Shown here: positions 50,880 through 60,084 of the stretch, piece after piece
Layout: each line of letters begins with the position of its first letter
Position numbering within the stretch: the stretch's first letter is position 1
DNA from: Thermoactinospora rubra
Lineage (GTDB): Bacteria > Actinomycetota > Actinomycetes > Streptosporangiales > Streptosporangiaceae
NCBI RefSeq assembly: GCF_002093975.1
Contig: NZ_MSZZ01000050.1
Location: 22,871-86,870 of the forward strand
Reading direction: 5' to 3'
DNA: 64,000 nt
Notes under the pieces: model-generated
The model's input: only the letters and a program-made list of their open reading frames with translations
The model's database searches: none
Told to the model about the DNA's origin: nothing
Position numbers and translations under genes: made by a program

Positions 50880-51212
50880 TCAACGGCGTAGCGCATCCAC
50901 CGCTTCGGGGGACGCTTCGATCACTATGGAGTGGTAACTCTCCAGCCGCGAGACGATCTCCTCTCGCGGCCCCCGCAGCCAAGCGTCACCGGTGTAGAAC
51001 GCCTCCTCCTGCTCACCGTGCGCCTGGAGCGAGGGGAAGGCTCGGATGAGGTAAGCCTCTTCCCGGCCGTTCTCATCCACCAGCGACGCCCCGCAATCCA
51101 CCACGTCGATGCCGTGACTCCGCAGGAGCGGGACGACCTGCGTGGTCATCACATGGACGAAGTCGCGGCGGGTGCCAGGTTTGAGCCGGTAGGTGCGGAG
51201 TTCGAGAATCAT
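50880..51212 (-). CDS. NIPSNAP family protein
   Basis: A 110-residue dimeric alpha-beta-barrel protein of the NIPSNAP family: MILELRTYRLKPGTRRDFVH at the start and YLIRAFPSLQAHGEQEEAFY in the middle. Function in bacteria unclear; often next to oxidoreductases. It follows the LLM oxidoreductase in the same direction after 29 bases, so the two are probably one operon. ATG at 51212. Confidence 0.88.
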   Translation of the reverse strand: MILELRTYRLKPGTRRDFVHVMTTQVVPLLRSHGIDVVDCGASLVDENGREEAYLIRAFPSLQAHGEQEEAFYTGDAWLRGPREEIVSRLESYHSIVIEASPEAVDALRR

Positions 51213-51241
51213 CGCGTCTCTCCTCTCATATCCCCCTGTCC

Positions 51242-52171
51242 TCAGGCTGGGTCGCCCCACTCCACCGCCGAAGCCGCTTCCCGCAGCTCGGCGAGGCGGC
51301 GCAGCCCGTCCTCCACCGTGGTGGAGGCCATGTCGGCGAACAGGACGTGGTCGACCTCCAGAGGGGCGAGCCGGTCGAGATCGGCGGCGACCTGCCGGGC
51401 CGAGCCTGCGAGGAACGGGCGGGAACCGTCGAGGTCTTCCGCGGTGAGAGGGGTGTTGGCCCGCACGATCACCTGGAGATCCGCGGCATCACGACCGGCG
51501 TCGGCCGCCGATGCGCGGAACCGTGCGATGGCCTCCGCCAAGGACTCGTAGGAGAACCCGATGGGGTTCAGCCCGTCGGCCAGCCGCGCGGCCCGGTCGA
51601 TGGCGGCCGGGGTCGTCGCCGCGAGCACCACCGGCACCCCGGGCCGCTGGACCGGCTTGGGATTGATCGCCGACGACGGGATGGTGTAGTGCTTGCCGTG
51701 GAAGCCGACGGGGTCGGGGCCCCAGGCGGCCCGCAGGGCCGTGATCGCCTCCTCCAGGGCCTCGCCCCTGGTGCGCCGCGATACGCCTACCGCCTCATAC
51801 TCCTGGTCCATCCAGCCCAGCCCCAGGCCCGCGATGGCGCGCCCGCCGCTGAGCCGGTCAAGGGTGGCGAAACGGCGGGCGAGCACCACGGGATTGTGGA
51901 ACACCGCATTGACCACGCTGGTGCCGAGCCTGACCCGGCTCGTCCACGCGGCCACGTAGCTCAACGTCTCGAGGGGTTCGTAGGTCGAGGCGTAGTAGTC
52001 GGGGAGCGGCAGAGGACTGCCTCCAGAGGTGGCGCCGGCTGTCGGGAACAACAGGCGCTCGTACGTCCAGACCGCTCCATAGCCCAAGCGCTCGGCCTCC
52101 TGGGCCACCCGCACGATCGTCTCCACCGAGGCATACGGGCCTGATGTGGGCAAAGCCACTCCAAGATCCAT
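51242..52171 (-). CDS. LLM-class flavin/F420-dependent oxidoreductase (paralogue)
   Basis: A 309-residue luciferase-like monooxygenase or F420 oxidoreductase, similar over its length to the one at 22517-23458: GYGAVWTYERLLFPTAGATS, SVVNAVFHNPVVLARRFATL and LDRLSGGRAIAGLGLGWM. First gene of a unit with the NIPSNAP gene. Upstream is an AT-rich region with an inverted repeat at 52198-52212. Reaction unknown. Confidence 0.9.
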   Translation of the reverse strand: MDLGVALPTSGPYASVETIVRVAQEAERLGYGAVWTYERLLFPTAGATSGGSPLPLPDYYASTYEPLETLSYVAAWTSRVRLGTSVVNAVFHNPVVLARRFATLDRLSGGRAIAGLGLGWMDQEYEAVGVSRRTRGEALEEAITALRAAWGPDPVGFHGKHYTIPSSAINPKPVQRPGVPVVLAATTPAAIDRAARLADGLNPIGFSYESLAEAIARFRASAADAGRDAADLQVIVRANTPLTAEDLDGSRPFLAGSARQVAADLDRLAPLEVDHVLFADMASTTVEDGLRRLAELREAASAVEWGDPA

Positions 52172-52197
52172 GCATACTCCAGGTGTATCGCTGATTA

Positions 52198-52212
52198 GAT
52201 AGTTGAGCTATC
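52198..52212. promoter_or_regulatory. Inverted repeat GATAG-N5-CTATC upstream of LLM gene
   Basis: GATAG and CTATC with a 5-base spacer, embedded in AT-rich sequence (TTAGATAGTTGAGCTATCCT) 27 bases before the LLM start codon; a candidate operator overlapping the promoter. The rest of 52213-52438 shows no gene I can support. Confidence 0.45.
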
Positions 52213-52438
52213 CTAGCGAATTCAGCTTCTGGCCCGAAGCGAAAAACTGTCATATTGCATCGACTTTCTGTCAGGCCGGAGGCAGGGGCGGGTCGGCGGC
52301 TCCACCTCCGAAGGCCGCGTGCCGGGCACCTTCTCACGCCGATGCGCTCCAGCACGTCAGGCCGCCGACTCGCCGGGGGAGTGGATATCCGTGACCGCGG
52401 CGGTGCGGTCGTAGCTGGACAGGCACGGGGCCGTCCGC

Positions 52439-53071
52439 TCATGCGGGGATCAGGTTCCAGGCCGTGAGGAGCAGCAGCAAGCCGAGGCCGAAGTCGAGCA
52501 CGAAGCAGAACTCCGCGAGCGAGCGGTCGACCGCCTTGTCGCGGTAATAGGTGATCGCGTCCCAGACGGCGTGTCCGATGGCCGCGCCGGCGGCCAGGTG
52601 CGCGGCCAGGAGCGGGCCGGCCGTCATGGCGCTCAGGGCGACGGCGCTGAACCCGGCGAAGGCGAGGGCCTGGATGACGAGCTCGCGTCGGTCGATCCGG
52701 GCGCCGCGGAGGAATCCGTACACCGCGAAGGCGGCGCCCATCGCGAGCAGTATCGCGGTCGGGTCCAGGCCGGTGGCCTTGGCGGCGGTGACGGCGAGGA
52801 CGGCGACCCCCAGCATCACCCAGCCGCTGCGGCGGGAGCCGAGCGCGGCGGCGGCCAGGTAGCACATCGCCGCCAGGATGATGATCATCGCGGTCACGTG
52901 GGAGTCCAGGCCGCCTGCGGCGTTGGCGATCAGGGCGAGCAGGCCGACCGCGCTGGGCCAGCGCGCCAGGAGGTGACCGCCGATGCCCGGACGGTGAGCG
53001 GAGCCGTGGCGTGGCGAGGTGGAGTGGTCGGCGGTGCGGCGAGAGGTGTCGGGTCTCGTTGTGGTGGTCAT
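52439..53071 (-). CDS. Membrane protein of unknown function
   Basis: A 210-residue protein with a polar N-terminus of about 35 residues and six to seven hydrophobic helices (WPSAVGLLALIANAAGG, HVTAMIIILAAMCYLAAAAL, GWVMLGVAVLAVTAAKA, ... FVLDFGLGLLLLLTAWNLI). No family recognised with certainty. ATG at 53071 chosen; the frame is open to 53314 but that part is antisense-like. Monocistronic between a promoter region and a divergent small gene. Confidence 0.72.
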   Translation of the reverse strand: MTTTTRPDTSRRTADHSTSPRHGSAHRPGIGGHLLARWPSAVGLLALIANAAGGLDSHVTAMIIILAAMCYLAAAALGSRRSGWVMLGVAVLAVTAAKATGLDPTAILLAMGAAFAVYGFLRGARIDRRELVIQALAFAGFSAVALSAMTAGPLLAAHLAAGAAIGHAVWDAITYYRDKAVDRSLAEFCFVLDFGLGLLLLLTAWNLIPA

Positions 53072-53278
53072 GCCGACAGCTTGGGCCCGGAGGGTGCACG
53101 CCGGCCCCGTGCGTCTGTCATGGAAAAGGTGTGCGCATCGCCCGCGGTGCCCAGCACACAAGCGGCGAGCCTGCTCCGCCTTGCACCCGGCCGAGCCACG
53201 CCGACACGGGACGGCCTCCGCTTGCAACCATCGGGGCGGGGTAGGTGCCGTAGCGGGACTCTGCGAAGGGAGCCGATC

Positions 53279-53539
53279 ATGACCGACAAAGCCGTCCTGG
53301 TCATTCGGTTTCACCCGCTCGGCGGCGAGGACTTCTCAGTGATCAGCGCGGACTTCGAAGGAGAGACCGAGGCGTTGCGGACGGTCGCCCGTGCTGTCGA
53401 CGAACGGCAGAGCCTGGTGCTGACCCGCGCCAGGTACGACCGCGAGGCCGATGACCACGGTGTGGTCGTCAACCTGGCCAACGTCGTGTCCGTACGGGTG
53501 TCGAAGACCGACAGCGTCGAGGCGGGCCAGTACCTGTGA
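53279..53539 (+). CDS. Small hypothetical protein
   Basis: An 86-residue soluble protein, MTDKAVLVIRFHPLGGEDFS to VVVNLANVVSVRVSKTDSVE, acidic with a likely beta-rich fold. ATG at 53279 with a GAAGGGA ribosome site. Looks complete; not recognised. It stands at the edge of the gene-poor stretch. Confidence 0.65.
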   Translation: MTDKAVLVIRFHPLGGEDFSVISADFEGETEALRTVARAVDERQSLVLTRARYDREADDHGVVVNLANVVSVRVSKTDSVEAGQYL

Positions 53540-54088
53540 GCCAGTGCCTGTGAGGGCGCCTGCATATCCAGCTCGCGGAGATCGGCATCGCGGCCGACCT
53601 GCGCGACAACGACACCGCCCTGGCCGTACACCGGCCGGAACCGAGCCTGCCCCTGTGGGTCTTCATCGGGTACGGCGGGGCGTCATCTGCTGCCTCGTCC
53701 GCGCACGGGGCAAGATCAGGGCTCTGGTCGCTGCTCCACGTCCGCGAGCTTCGGCGCCGGCCAGTAAGACACGTCTCCGAAGGTCACGGCGCCGTACCCG
53801 AGCAAAGCCCAGCCCAAAGCCAAATCCAAGGGCAACAGTGGTAGGGCGCCCGGGGCTCGAGCCCGGAACCTAGGGATGAGAGAAGACGCCGTGATCAAAG
53901 TAGACGGCTTTGAGCCGGCGCCTTGGCGTCCACTCCACGAGCCCACCGAGGGCAGAGGGCAAAAGTCAAGCCAGGGGGTTGGCGGCGACCTCGGCAAGGG
54001 GCACGGCAAGTCGCACTATGCGAACGTTGGTGAAAAAGATCTAGATGCACGGAATGCAACTCCGTGTTGCGCGATTTAGGCCCTGGGA
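53540..54088. other. Gene-poor stretch with decayed pieces and a tRNA 3' half
   Basis: About 550 bases without a convincing gene. A plus-strand piece at about 53569-53690 reads IGIAADLRDNDTALAVHRPE and PSLPLWVFIGYGGASS, resembling a small conserved actinobacterial protein without start or end. The minus strand at 53719-53840 reads a hydrophobic ALGWALLGYGAVTFGDVSYW, also unassigned. The tRNA fragment at 53839-53884 lies between. Base composition is more mixed than in flanking genes, as in old integrated DNA. Confidence 0.5.
53839..53884 (-). other. 3' half of a tRNA (possible attachment-site remnant)
   Basis: On the minus strand a perfect T-arm (CCGGG-CTCGAGC-CCCGG), then the 3' acceptor strand GCGCCCT, discriminator A and CCA, preceded by CTCTCATCCCTAGGTT resembling the anticodon 3' side and variable loop. 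No 5' half (acceptor 5' strand, D-arm) follows upstream, so it is not a tRNA gene. The 3' halves of tRNA genes are the usual crossover sites of actinomycete integrative elements, so this is probably an att site left by one. The T-loop has C instead of the usual first T. Confidence 0.65.
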
Positions 54089-54898
54089 GTGAGCATCTCC
54101 CCCATGGCAGACGTCGAGCGGAGCGCCATGGCCAGGATGCTGGCGACGATGGAGGCGCTCAGCAGCTCAAAGGCCCGGGATGGGCTGACGGTCGCCGAGC
54201 TGGCACGGGAGTTGCGGCGCGACAAGTCGGTCATCTCGCGGCAGTTGCGTCTCCTGGTGGAACTGGGGTTGGTGGAGCGCTCGCCCGAAGGCCGCCACCG
54301 GCTGGGCTGGCGATTGTTCACCCTGGCCGCCCGAGCCGGGGACCAGCGCCTGCTCTTGCTGGCTCCTCCGGTGTTGCGCAGGCTCGCCGATGTGACAGGT
54401 GAGCGTGTGCATTTGAGCGTCCTGCACGGGCGTGAGGTGCTCACGATCTTGTCGGAGAGCTCCCGCCAGGTCATCGAGGCCGTCGGCTGGGTGGGGCGTA
54501 CCTCGCCCGTGCACTGCACGTCCTCCGGCAGGGTGCTCTTGTTCGATCACGCCGATGACGAGATCCGTCATCTGCTCAAAGACGTGCTCTTCCCGGGACC
54601 GGGGCCGGCTGCCCCCAAGAACGTAGAGGATCTGCTGCATCGCCTTCATCAGGACCGGCTGCGCGGATTTTCCATGGTGAACGGCGAGTTCGACAAAGAT
54701 CTCTCGGGTGCGGCCGCGCCGATCCGCGACTTCGGCGGAAGGATCATCGCGGCGCTGAACGTCTCCGCCCCTTCTTTCCGGCTGGGTGGCCGATTGTCCT
54801 CTGTGGGACAGCAGGTGGCCTCTGCCGCAACGCTCCTGACGCAGGCCATCTCGTCCGCGCCGGACGCACCCCCGTCTCCAACCCGTAACAGCGTCTAA
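54089..54898 (+). CDS. IclR-family transcriptional regulator
   Basis: A 269-residue regulator of the IclR family: N-terminal winged helix (MARMLATMEALSSSKARDGL, AELARELRRDKSVISRQLRL) and C-terminal GAF-like effector domain (RVHLSVLHGREVLTILSESS, YVGRTSPVHCTSSG-like segment, GFSMVNGEFDKDLSGAAAPI). IclR proteins usually respond to an intermediate of a catabolic pathway. It heads the nine-gene unit that runs to 63827 and is the obvious regulator; the next start is 9 bases after its stop. Starts at GTG 54089 or ATG 54104. Confidence 0.92.
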   Translation: MSISPMADVERSAMARMLATMEALSSSKARDGLTVAELARELRRDKSVISRQLRLLVELGLVERSPEGRHRLGWRLFTLAARAGDQRLLLLAPPVLRRLADVTGERVHLSVLHGREVLTILSESSRQVIEAVGWVGRTSPVHCTSSGRVLLFDHADDEIRHLLKDVLFPGPGPAAPKNVEDLLHRLHQDRLRGFSMVNGEFDKDLSGAAAPIRDFGGRIIAALNVSAPSFRLGGRLSSVGQQVASAATLLTQAISSAPDAPPSPTRNSV

Positions 54899-54907
54899 GG
54901 AGAACGC

Positions 54908-55819
54908 ATGCCCATCGTGCCCCTCCCTTTCTTCAGCAACGGGCTACGCCTCGATGCTGATCTTCACCTTCCCGACGACGCCGGGCTCGCGCCCTTTCCC
55001 GTCATCATCCCGGCCAGCGGCTACCAGGGACTCAAGATCATCCACCCTGAGCGCTTCGCACGTGCGCTGACGTCGCGTGGGTACGCGGTCCTGGCCTTCG
55101 ACTATCGCGGCTTCGGAGCCAGCGAGGGCGAGCGTGGCCGGCTGGTGCCGCAGGAATGGGTCGAGGACGTACGCGCGGCCGTTGACCGGGTGGCCAGTCA
55201 TCCCGATCTCGATCCGGACAGGATCGCCCTGCTGGGCTGGGGGCTGGGCGGCGGCGTGGTGATCGCCGAGGCCGCGGACGATCCCCGGGTGCGTACGGTG
55301 GTGGCGTGCAACGCGATCGCCGACGGTCACCGTTCCACCAGGAACATGCACGACGAGGAGTCCTGGGACAGCCTGCTCAAGCGGGTCGAGGCCGATCGCG
55401 CGCACCGTACTGTCACGGGCCGGTCAGAGATCACCTCACCGTGGGACATCGTCCGCCTGGACCTTGACGACCGCACCGACGGGTACGTGGACGATCAGCT
55501 CTACCGGGCCCCGGGATTCGGCTCCGGGGTATCCCTCGAATCGGCCGACTACCTGCTGCGCTTCCGTCCCGTCGATGTCGTGCACCGTCTGGCCCCGCGC
55601 CCCTTGCTGCTCGTCCACGGCGCCGTGAACCGGCTGCACCGCATCGAGGAGGCGCATGCGCTCTACGAGCAGGCCGGCGAGCCGAAGAGGCTGGAAGCGT
55701 TGGAGGGGCACGGCCACACGGAGTGGATGTTCGACGACCATCCGACCTTCCTCAGGGTCGTCGACCTCATCGACGACTTCGTCGCTCAGGCGTTCGGCTC
55801 CGGCCCCGTCACCAGATGA
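54908..55819 (+). CDS. Alpha/beta-hydrolase-fold protein lacking the nucleophilic serine
   Basis: A 303-residue protein with the alpha/beta-hydrolase fold of the dienelactone-hydrolase/acetyl-xylan-esterase-like group: PASGYQGLKIIHPERFARAL, FDYRGFGASEGERG, and a C-terminal histidine in EGHGHTEWMFDD. The nucleophile elbow reads GWGLGGG (residues 110-116), so glycine (G112) stands where serine is expected; no cysteine or aspartate replaces it. It may therefore be a non-hydrolytic member (decarboxylase-, isomerase- or dehalogenase-like) or catalytically dead. A ribosome site AAGGAG lies before the ATG. It is the first enzyme gene of the operon. Confidence 0.85.
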   Translation: MPIVPLPFFSNGLRLDADLHLPDDAGLAPFPVIIPASGYQGLKIIHPERFARALTSRGYAVLAFDYRGFGASEGERGRLVPQEWVEDVRAAVDRVASHPDLDPDRIALLGWGLGGGVVIAEAADDPRVRTVVACNAIADGHRSTRNMHDEESWDSLLKRVEADRAHRTVTGRSEITSPWDIVRLDLDDRTDGYVDDQLYRAPGFGSGVSLESADYLLRFRPVDVVHRLAPRPLLLVHGAVNRLHRIEEAHALYEQAGEPKRLEALEGHGHTEWMFDDHPTFLRVVDLIDDFVAQAFGSGPVTR

Positions 55820-55831
55820 GATGCAGCGGTC

Positions 55832-56471
55832 ATGTCCTTCTACGACTATGTGGCGCGCAACGCCGACCGGATCACCTTTCTGGCCGTCCAGCACATCGAG
55901 GTGGTCCTTCTGTCGATCGTCTTCGCCACGGTGATCGGCGTAGGGCTGGGGGTGGCGACAGAGCGTAGCCCGCGGCTGCGCCGGACCCTGCTCGTGCTGA
56001 CGGGGACGCTGCTGACCATCCCGTCGTTCGCCCTGTTCGGCATCCTCATCCCCGTCTTGGGGCTGGGGGTCGGACCGACGGTCGTCGCGCTGACCGTCTA
56101 CGCGGTCTTCCCCATCCTCCGCAACACCGTCACCGGGTTGGAGAGCGTCGATCCGGCGATCATCGATGCGGCCCGGGGGATGGGCCTGAGCTCGCGGCAG
56201 TGTCTGCGGCTGGTGCGCCTGCCGCTGGCTTTGCCGGTCATCCTCAACGGCATTCGCGTGGCAACGATCATGGTTGTCGCCATCGCGGCGATCGGTGCGG
56301 CGGTGCGCGGGCCAGGGCTCGGTGAGCTGATCTTCCGCGGGCTGTCGCGCATCGGTGGCGCCAACGCGCTCAACGAGGCGCTCAGCGGCGTGGTCGGCGT
56401 TGTCCTCGTCGCGCTCGTCCTCGACCTCGTCTTCCTGGTCATCGGCCGTCTCGCCACTCCCCGGGGTCTCC

Positions 56472-56479
<8 letters not shown>
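55832..56479 (+). CDS. ABC transporter permease, betaine/choline (OpuC/ProW) type
   Basis: A 215-residue permease with five to six helices and the MetI-type EAA loop (IIDAARGMGLSSRQCLRLVR LP region). IPSFALFGILIPVLGLGVGP and the region around GPGLGELIFRGL are typical of OpuC/YehW permeases for quaternary amines. It overlaps the ATPase gene by 8 bases. With the second permease at 57485 it forms the membrane channel. Confidence 0.92.
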
Positions 56480-57484
<1,005 letters not shown>

Positions 57485-57488
<4 letters not shown>

Positions 57489-58243
57489 GCGACCTCATCG
57501 GCCTCCAGGTCGAAAGCAGCGAGGGCGTGCGGGCGCGTGCTTGGCTGCTGCCGGCGATCGCGTTGACCATGACGGCCGGAATGATCGCCTACCTGCGTGT
57601 CGCGCCGCTCGACTCGATCGAGCGGCGGCTGCTCAGTACCGACGTGCTCATGGAACGAGCCGTGGAACACGTCTGGCTCGTCGTCGTGTCGACCATCGCG
57701 GTGATCACCATTGCCGTCCCCCTCGGCGTGCTGCTGAGCCGTCGCCGCGCCCGATGGCTCGGCGTTCCCGTTCTCGCCGTGGCCAACGCCGGCCAGGCCA
57801 TCCCCTCCATCGGCGTGCTCGTTCTCCTCGCCATCTTGTTCGGGGTCGGATTCTGGATGGCGGTGATCGCCCTGACCGCTTACGCGGTGCTGCCCGTGCT
57901 GCGCAACACCATGGTGGGGCTGGGCCAGGTCGACCGGTTCCTCATCGAAGCCGGACGGGGCATGGGCATGAGCTCGCGCCAAGTGCTCACCAAGATCGAG
58001 CTGCCTCTGGCCGTACCGGTCATGCTGGCCGGGATCCGTGTCGCCCTGATCCTCAATGTGGGTGTGGCCACGCTGGCCACCTACACCAATGCCGGCGGCC
58101 TCGGTTCACTGATCGAGAGCGGCATCGTCCTCAACCGGATGTCGGTTCTCGTGACCGGCAGCGTCTTCACCATCGCCCTCGCTCTGCTCGTCGATTGGCT
58201 CGCGGGCCTGACCGAGCGGAAGCTTCGCCCTCGCGGCCTGTAA
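57485..58243 (+). CDS. ABC transporter permease, second subunit
   Basis: A 252-residue permease with six helices and an EAA loop (LIEAGRGMGMSSRQVLTKIE). NAGQAIPSIGVLVLLAILFG is family-typical for OpuC-type importers. It has a longer cytoplasmic or first-helix N-terminus than the partner at 55832. Translationally coupled to the ATPase (ATGA at 57485). Confidence 0.93.
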
Positions 58244-58269
58244 CACCCTTCTCGGAAGAAGAATCCACC

Positions 58270-59232
58270 ATGCGCAAGACACTCACCCTCACCGCCGTCA
58301 CCGTGATCACCGGCCTCGCGCTCGCCTCCTGCACCTTGGGCGACACGCCCGGCGGTGTCGAAAAGGGCTCGCTCGCCGGTCAGCAGGACCTCAGCGGGAC
58401 CAAGCTGACCGTCGGTTCGAAGGAGTTCACCGAGCAGCTCGTGCTCTGCGAGATCGCCGCGCTCGCCCTGGAATCGGTCAACGCCGAGGTCGAACGGAGC
58501 TGTGGCATGTCCGGCAGCGCCACCGTCCGCCAGGCGCTGCTCAGCGGCGATATCGACCTTTACTGGGAGTACACCGGCACCGGCTGGATCACCCACCTCA
58601 AGCAGACCGAGCCGATCACCGACCCGCGGCGGCAGTACGAGGAGATCGCCAAAGCCGACCGGGAACAGAACGGCGTCCACTGGCTCGAACCCGCACCGGC
58701 CAACAACACCTACGCCATCGCCACGACCGAGGAGAAGGCCGCTGAGCTGGGCGTCAACTCCATCTCTGACTATGCCGAGCTCGCCACGTCCGACCCGGCG
58801 AAGGCGTCCTTCTGCGGGGCGTCGGAATTCTTCGGCCGCGAGGACGGCTGGCCGGGTGTGCAGAAAGCCTACAACTTCACCATCCCCTCGAACAGAACGG
58901 CCGAGCTGGCCGCTGGAGCGATCTACAACTCGATCGACCAGGGAAAGCCGTGCAACTTCGGAGAGGTGTTCGTCACCGACGGCCGTATCGCCGCACTGAA
59001 GCTGAAGGTGCTCGAGGACGACAAGAAATTCTTCGCCGTGTACAACCCCGCACTGACCGTCGGCAAGCACGTCGCCGCCAAGCAGCCGGCACTGGCCGCC
59101 GTCATGGCGCCGGTGACCAGGGCACTCGACAACCAGACGTTGCGCGTGCTGAACGCGAAGGTGGACGTCGAGGGGGAGACTCCCGAGCGGGTCGCGGAGG
59201 AGTGGATGCGCGAAAAGGGCTTCATTAAATGA
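58270..59232 (+). CDS. ABC transporter substrate-binding lipoprotein (OpuAC type)
   Basis: A 320-residue lipoprotein: lipobox LASC with C21 after MRKTLTLTAVTVITGLALAS, then the OpuAC ligand-binding domain (KLTVGSKEFTEQLVLCEIAA, DIDLYWEYTGTGWITHLKQT, FFGREDGWPGVQKAYNF). The YWEYTGTGW motif lies where betaine/choline-class receptors have their ligand pocket. It carries four further cysteines, probably in disulfides. The unit thus imports a quaternary ammonium or comparable small compound, but the ligand cannot be named. Overlaps the next gene by ATGA at 59229. Confidence 0.93.
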   Translation: MRKTLTLTAVTVITGLALASCTLGDTPGGVEKGSLAGQQDLSGTKLTVGSKEFTEQLVLCEIAALALESVNAEVERSCGMSGSATVRQALLSGDIDLYWEYTGTGWITHLKQTEPITDPRRQYEEIAKADREQNGVHWLEPAPANNTYAIATTEEKAAELGVNSISDYAELATSDPAKASFCGASEFFGREDGWPGVQKAYNFTIPSNRTAELAAGAIYNSIDQGKPCNFGEVFVTDGRIAALKLKVLEDDKKFFAVYNPALTVGKHVAAKQPALAAVMAPVTRALDNQTLRVLNAKVDVEGETPERVAEEWMREKGFIK

Positions 59233-60059
59233 TCGAGGACGTGGACGTCCTCCGCGTGGCGCTGCTGCAGACAGCGCCCCGCCTGGGCGAGGTCGATACG
59301 AACCTGAGGGACCTGCAGGAGCGGCTCGACCGGGTCTCCGGAGCCGACATGGCCGTCACGCCCGAGCTGGCGTTGCACGGCTACCACCTCGGTTCGCTCA
59401 CCGACGTCGAGCCGGTCGGCGCGGACGACCCACGCATCGCCGGTCTCGGCCGGTACGGCCCCGCCGTGATCGTGGGCTTCGCCGAGGCGCAGCGCCATCA
59501 CCGCTACAACAGCGCCGCGATCGTCGACGGGGGACAGGTGCGGATGGTGCAGCGCAAGCTGTACCTGCCGAACTATCGGGACTGGGAGGAGCGCAAGCAC
59601 TTCCGCCCCGGCGACCGGTTGCACTGCCTCGACGTGCGCGGCGCCCGCATCGCCGTACTGATCTGCAATGACCTGTGGCAGCCGCCGCTGCCGTGGCTGG
59701 CGGCGCACGACGACGCAGAGGTCCTCGTCGTCGTCGCCAACAGCGTGCGCAGTCAGCCCGCGGCCGATGTGCGGCGGGTGTGGGACCTGCTGATCGCCCA
59801 TGCCGCCGTGACGTTGCAGTGTCATGTGGTGTTCGTCAACCGGAGCGGCACCGAAAACGGCCAGCGGTTCTGGGGCGGTTCCTGTGCGGTGGGGCCGGAC
59901 GGCCAGGCGCTCGTACGGCTCGGCGAGGACCCGGACACCGTCGAGGTGGAGCTGGACCTCGCGATGGTGCGCGACCTGCGGCGGCGCTGGCCGCTCCTTC
60001 AGGAACCCCGCTTCGAGCTCATCGCGCGCGAAACCGCCAGGCTCGCCGCCCAGCAGTGA
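59229..60059 (+). CDS. Carbon-nitrogen hydrolase (nitrilase superfamily)
   Basis: A 276-residue cytoplasmic enzyme with the complete E-K-C triad: E46 in AVTPELALHGY, K110 in VQRKLYLPNY and C146 in VLICNDLW. A second glutamate E120/E121 follows in RDWEERKHF as usual. Members hydrolyse amides, carbamoyls or nitriles. Being coupled to the transporter receptor gene it probably acts on the imported compound or an early intermediate, releasing ammonia or an amine. The substrate branch cannot be assigned from sequence. Confidence 0.92.
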   Translation: MIEDVDVLRVALLQTAPRLGEVDTNLRDLQERLDRVSGADMAVTPELALHGYHLGSLTDVEPVGADDPRIAGLGRYGPAVIVGFAEAQRHHRYNSAAIVDGGQVRMVQRKLYLPNYRDWEERKHFRPGDRLHCLDVRGARIAVLICNDLWQPPLPWLAAHDDAEVLVVVANSVRSQPAADVRRVWDLLIAHAAVTLQCHVVFVNRSGTENGQRFWGGSCAVGPDGQALVRLGEDPDTVEVELDLAMVRDLRRRWPLLQEPRFELIARETARLAAQQ

Positions 60060-60084
60060 CGGAACACGCCAGGGATCGGTGACC

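Noticed and set aside
53820..53880. Plus-strand peptide ending VVGRPGLEPGT
   Set aside because: This is the well-known spurious translation of the reverse strand of a tRNA T-arm; the DNA is explained by the tRNA fragment.
53839..53914. Complete tRNA gene
   Set aside because: The bases where the D-arm and 5' acceptor strand should be do not fold or match; only the 3' half is present.
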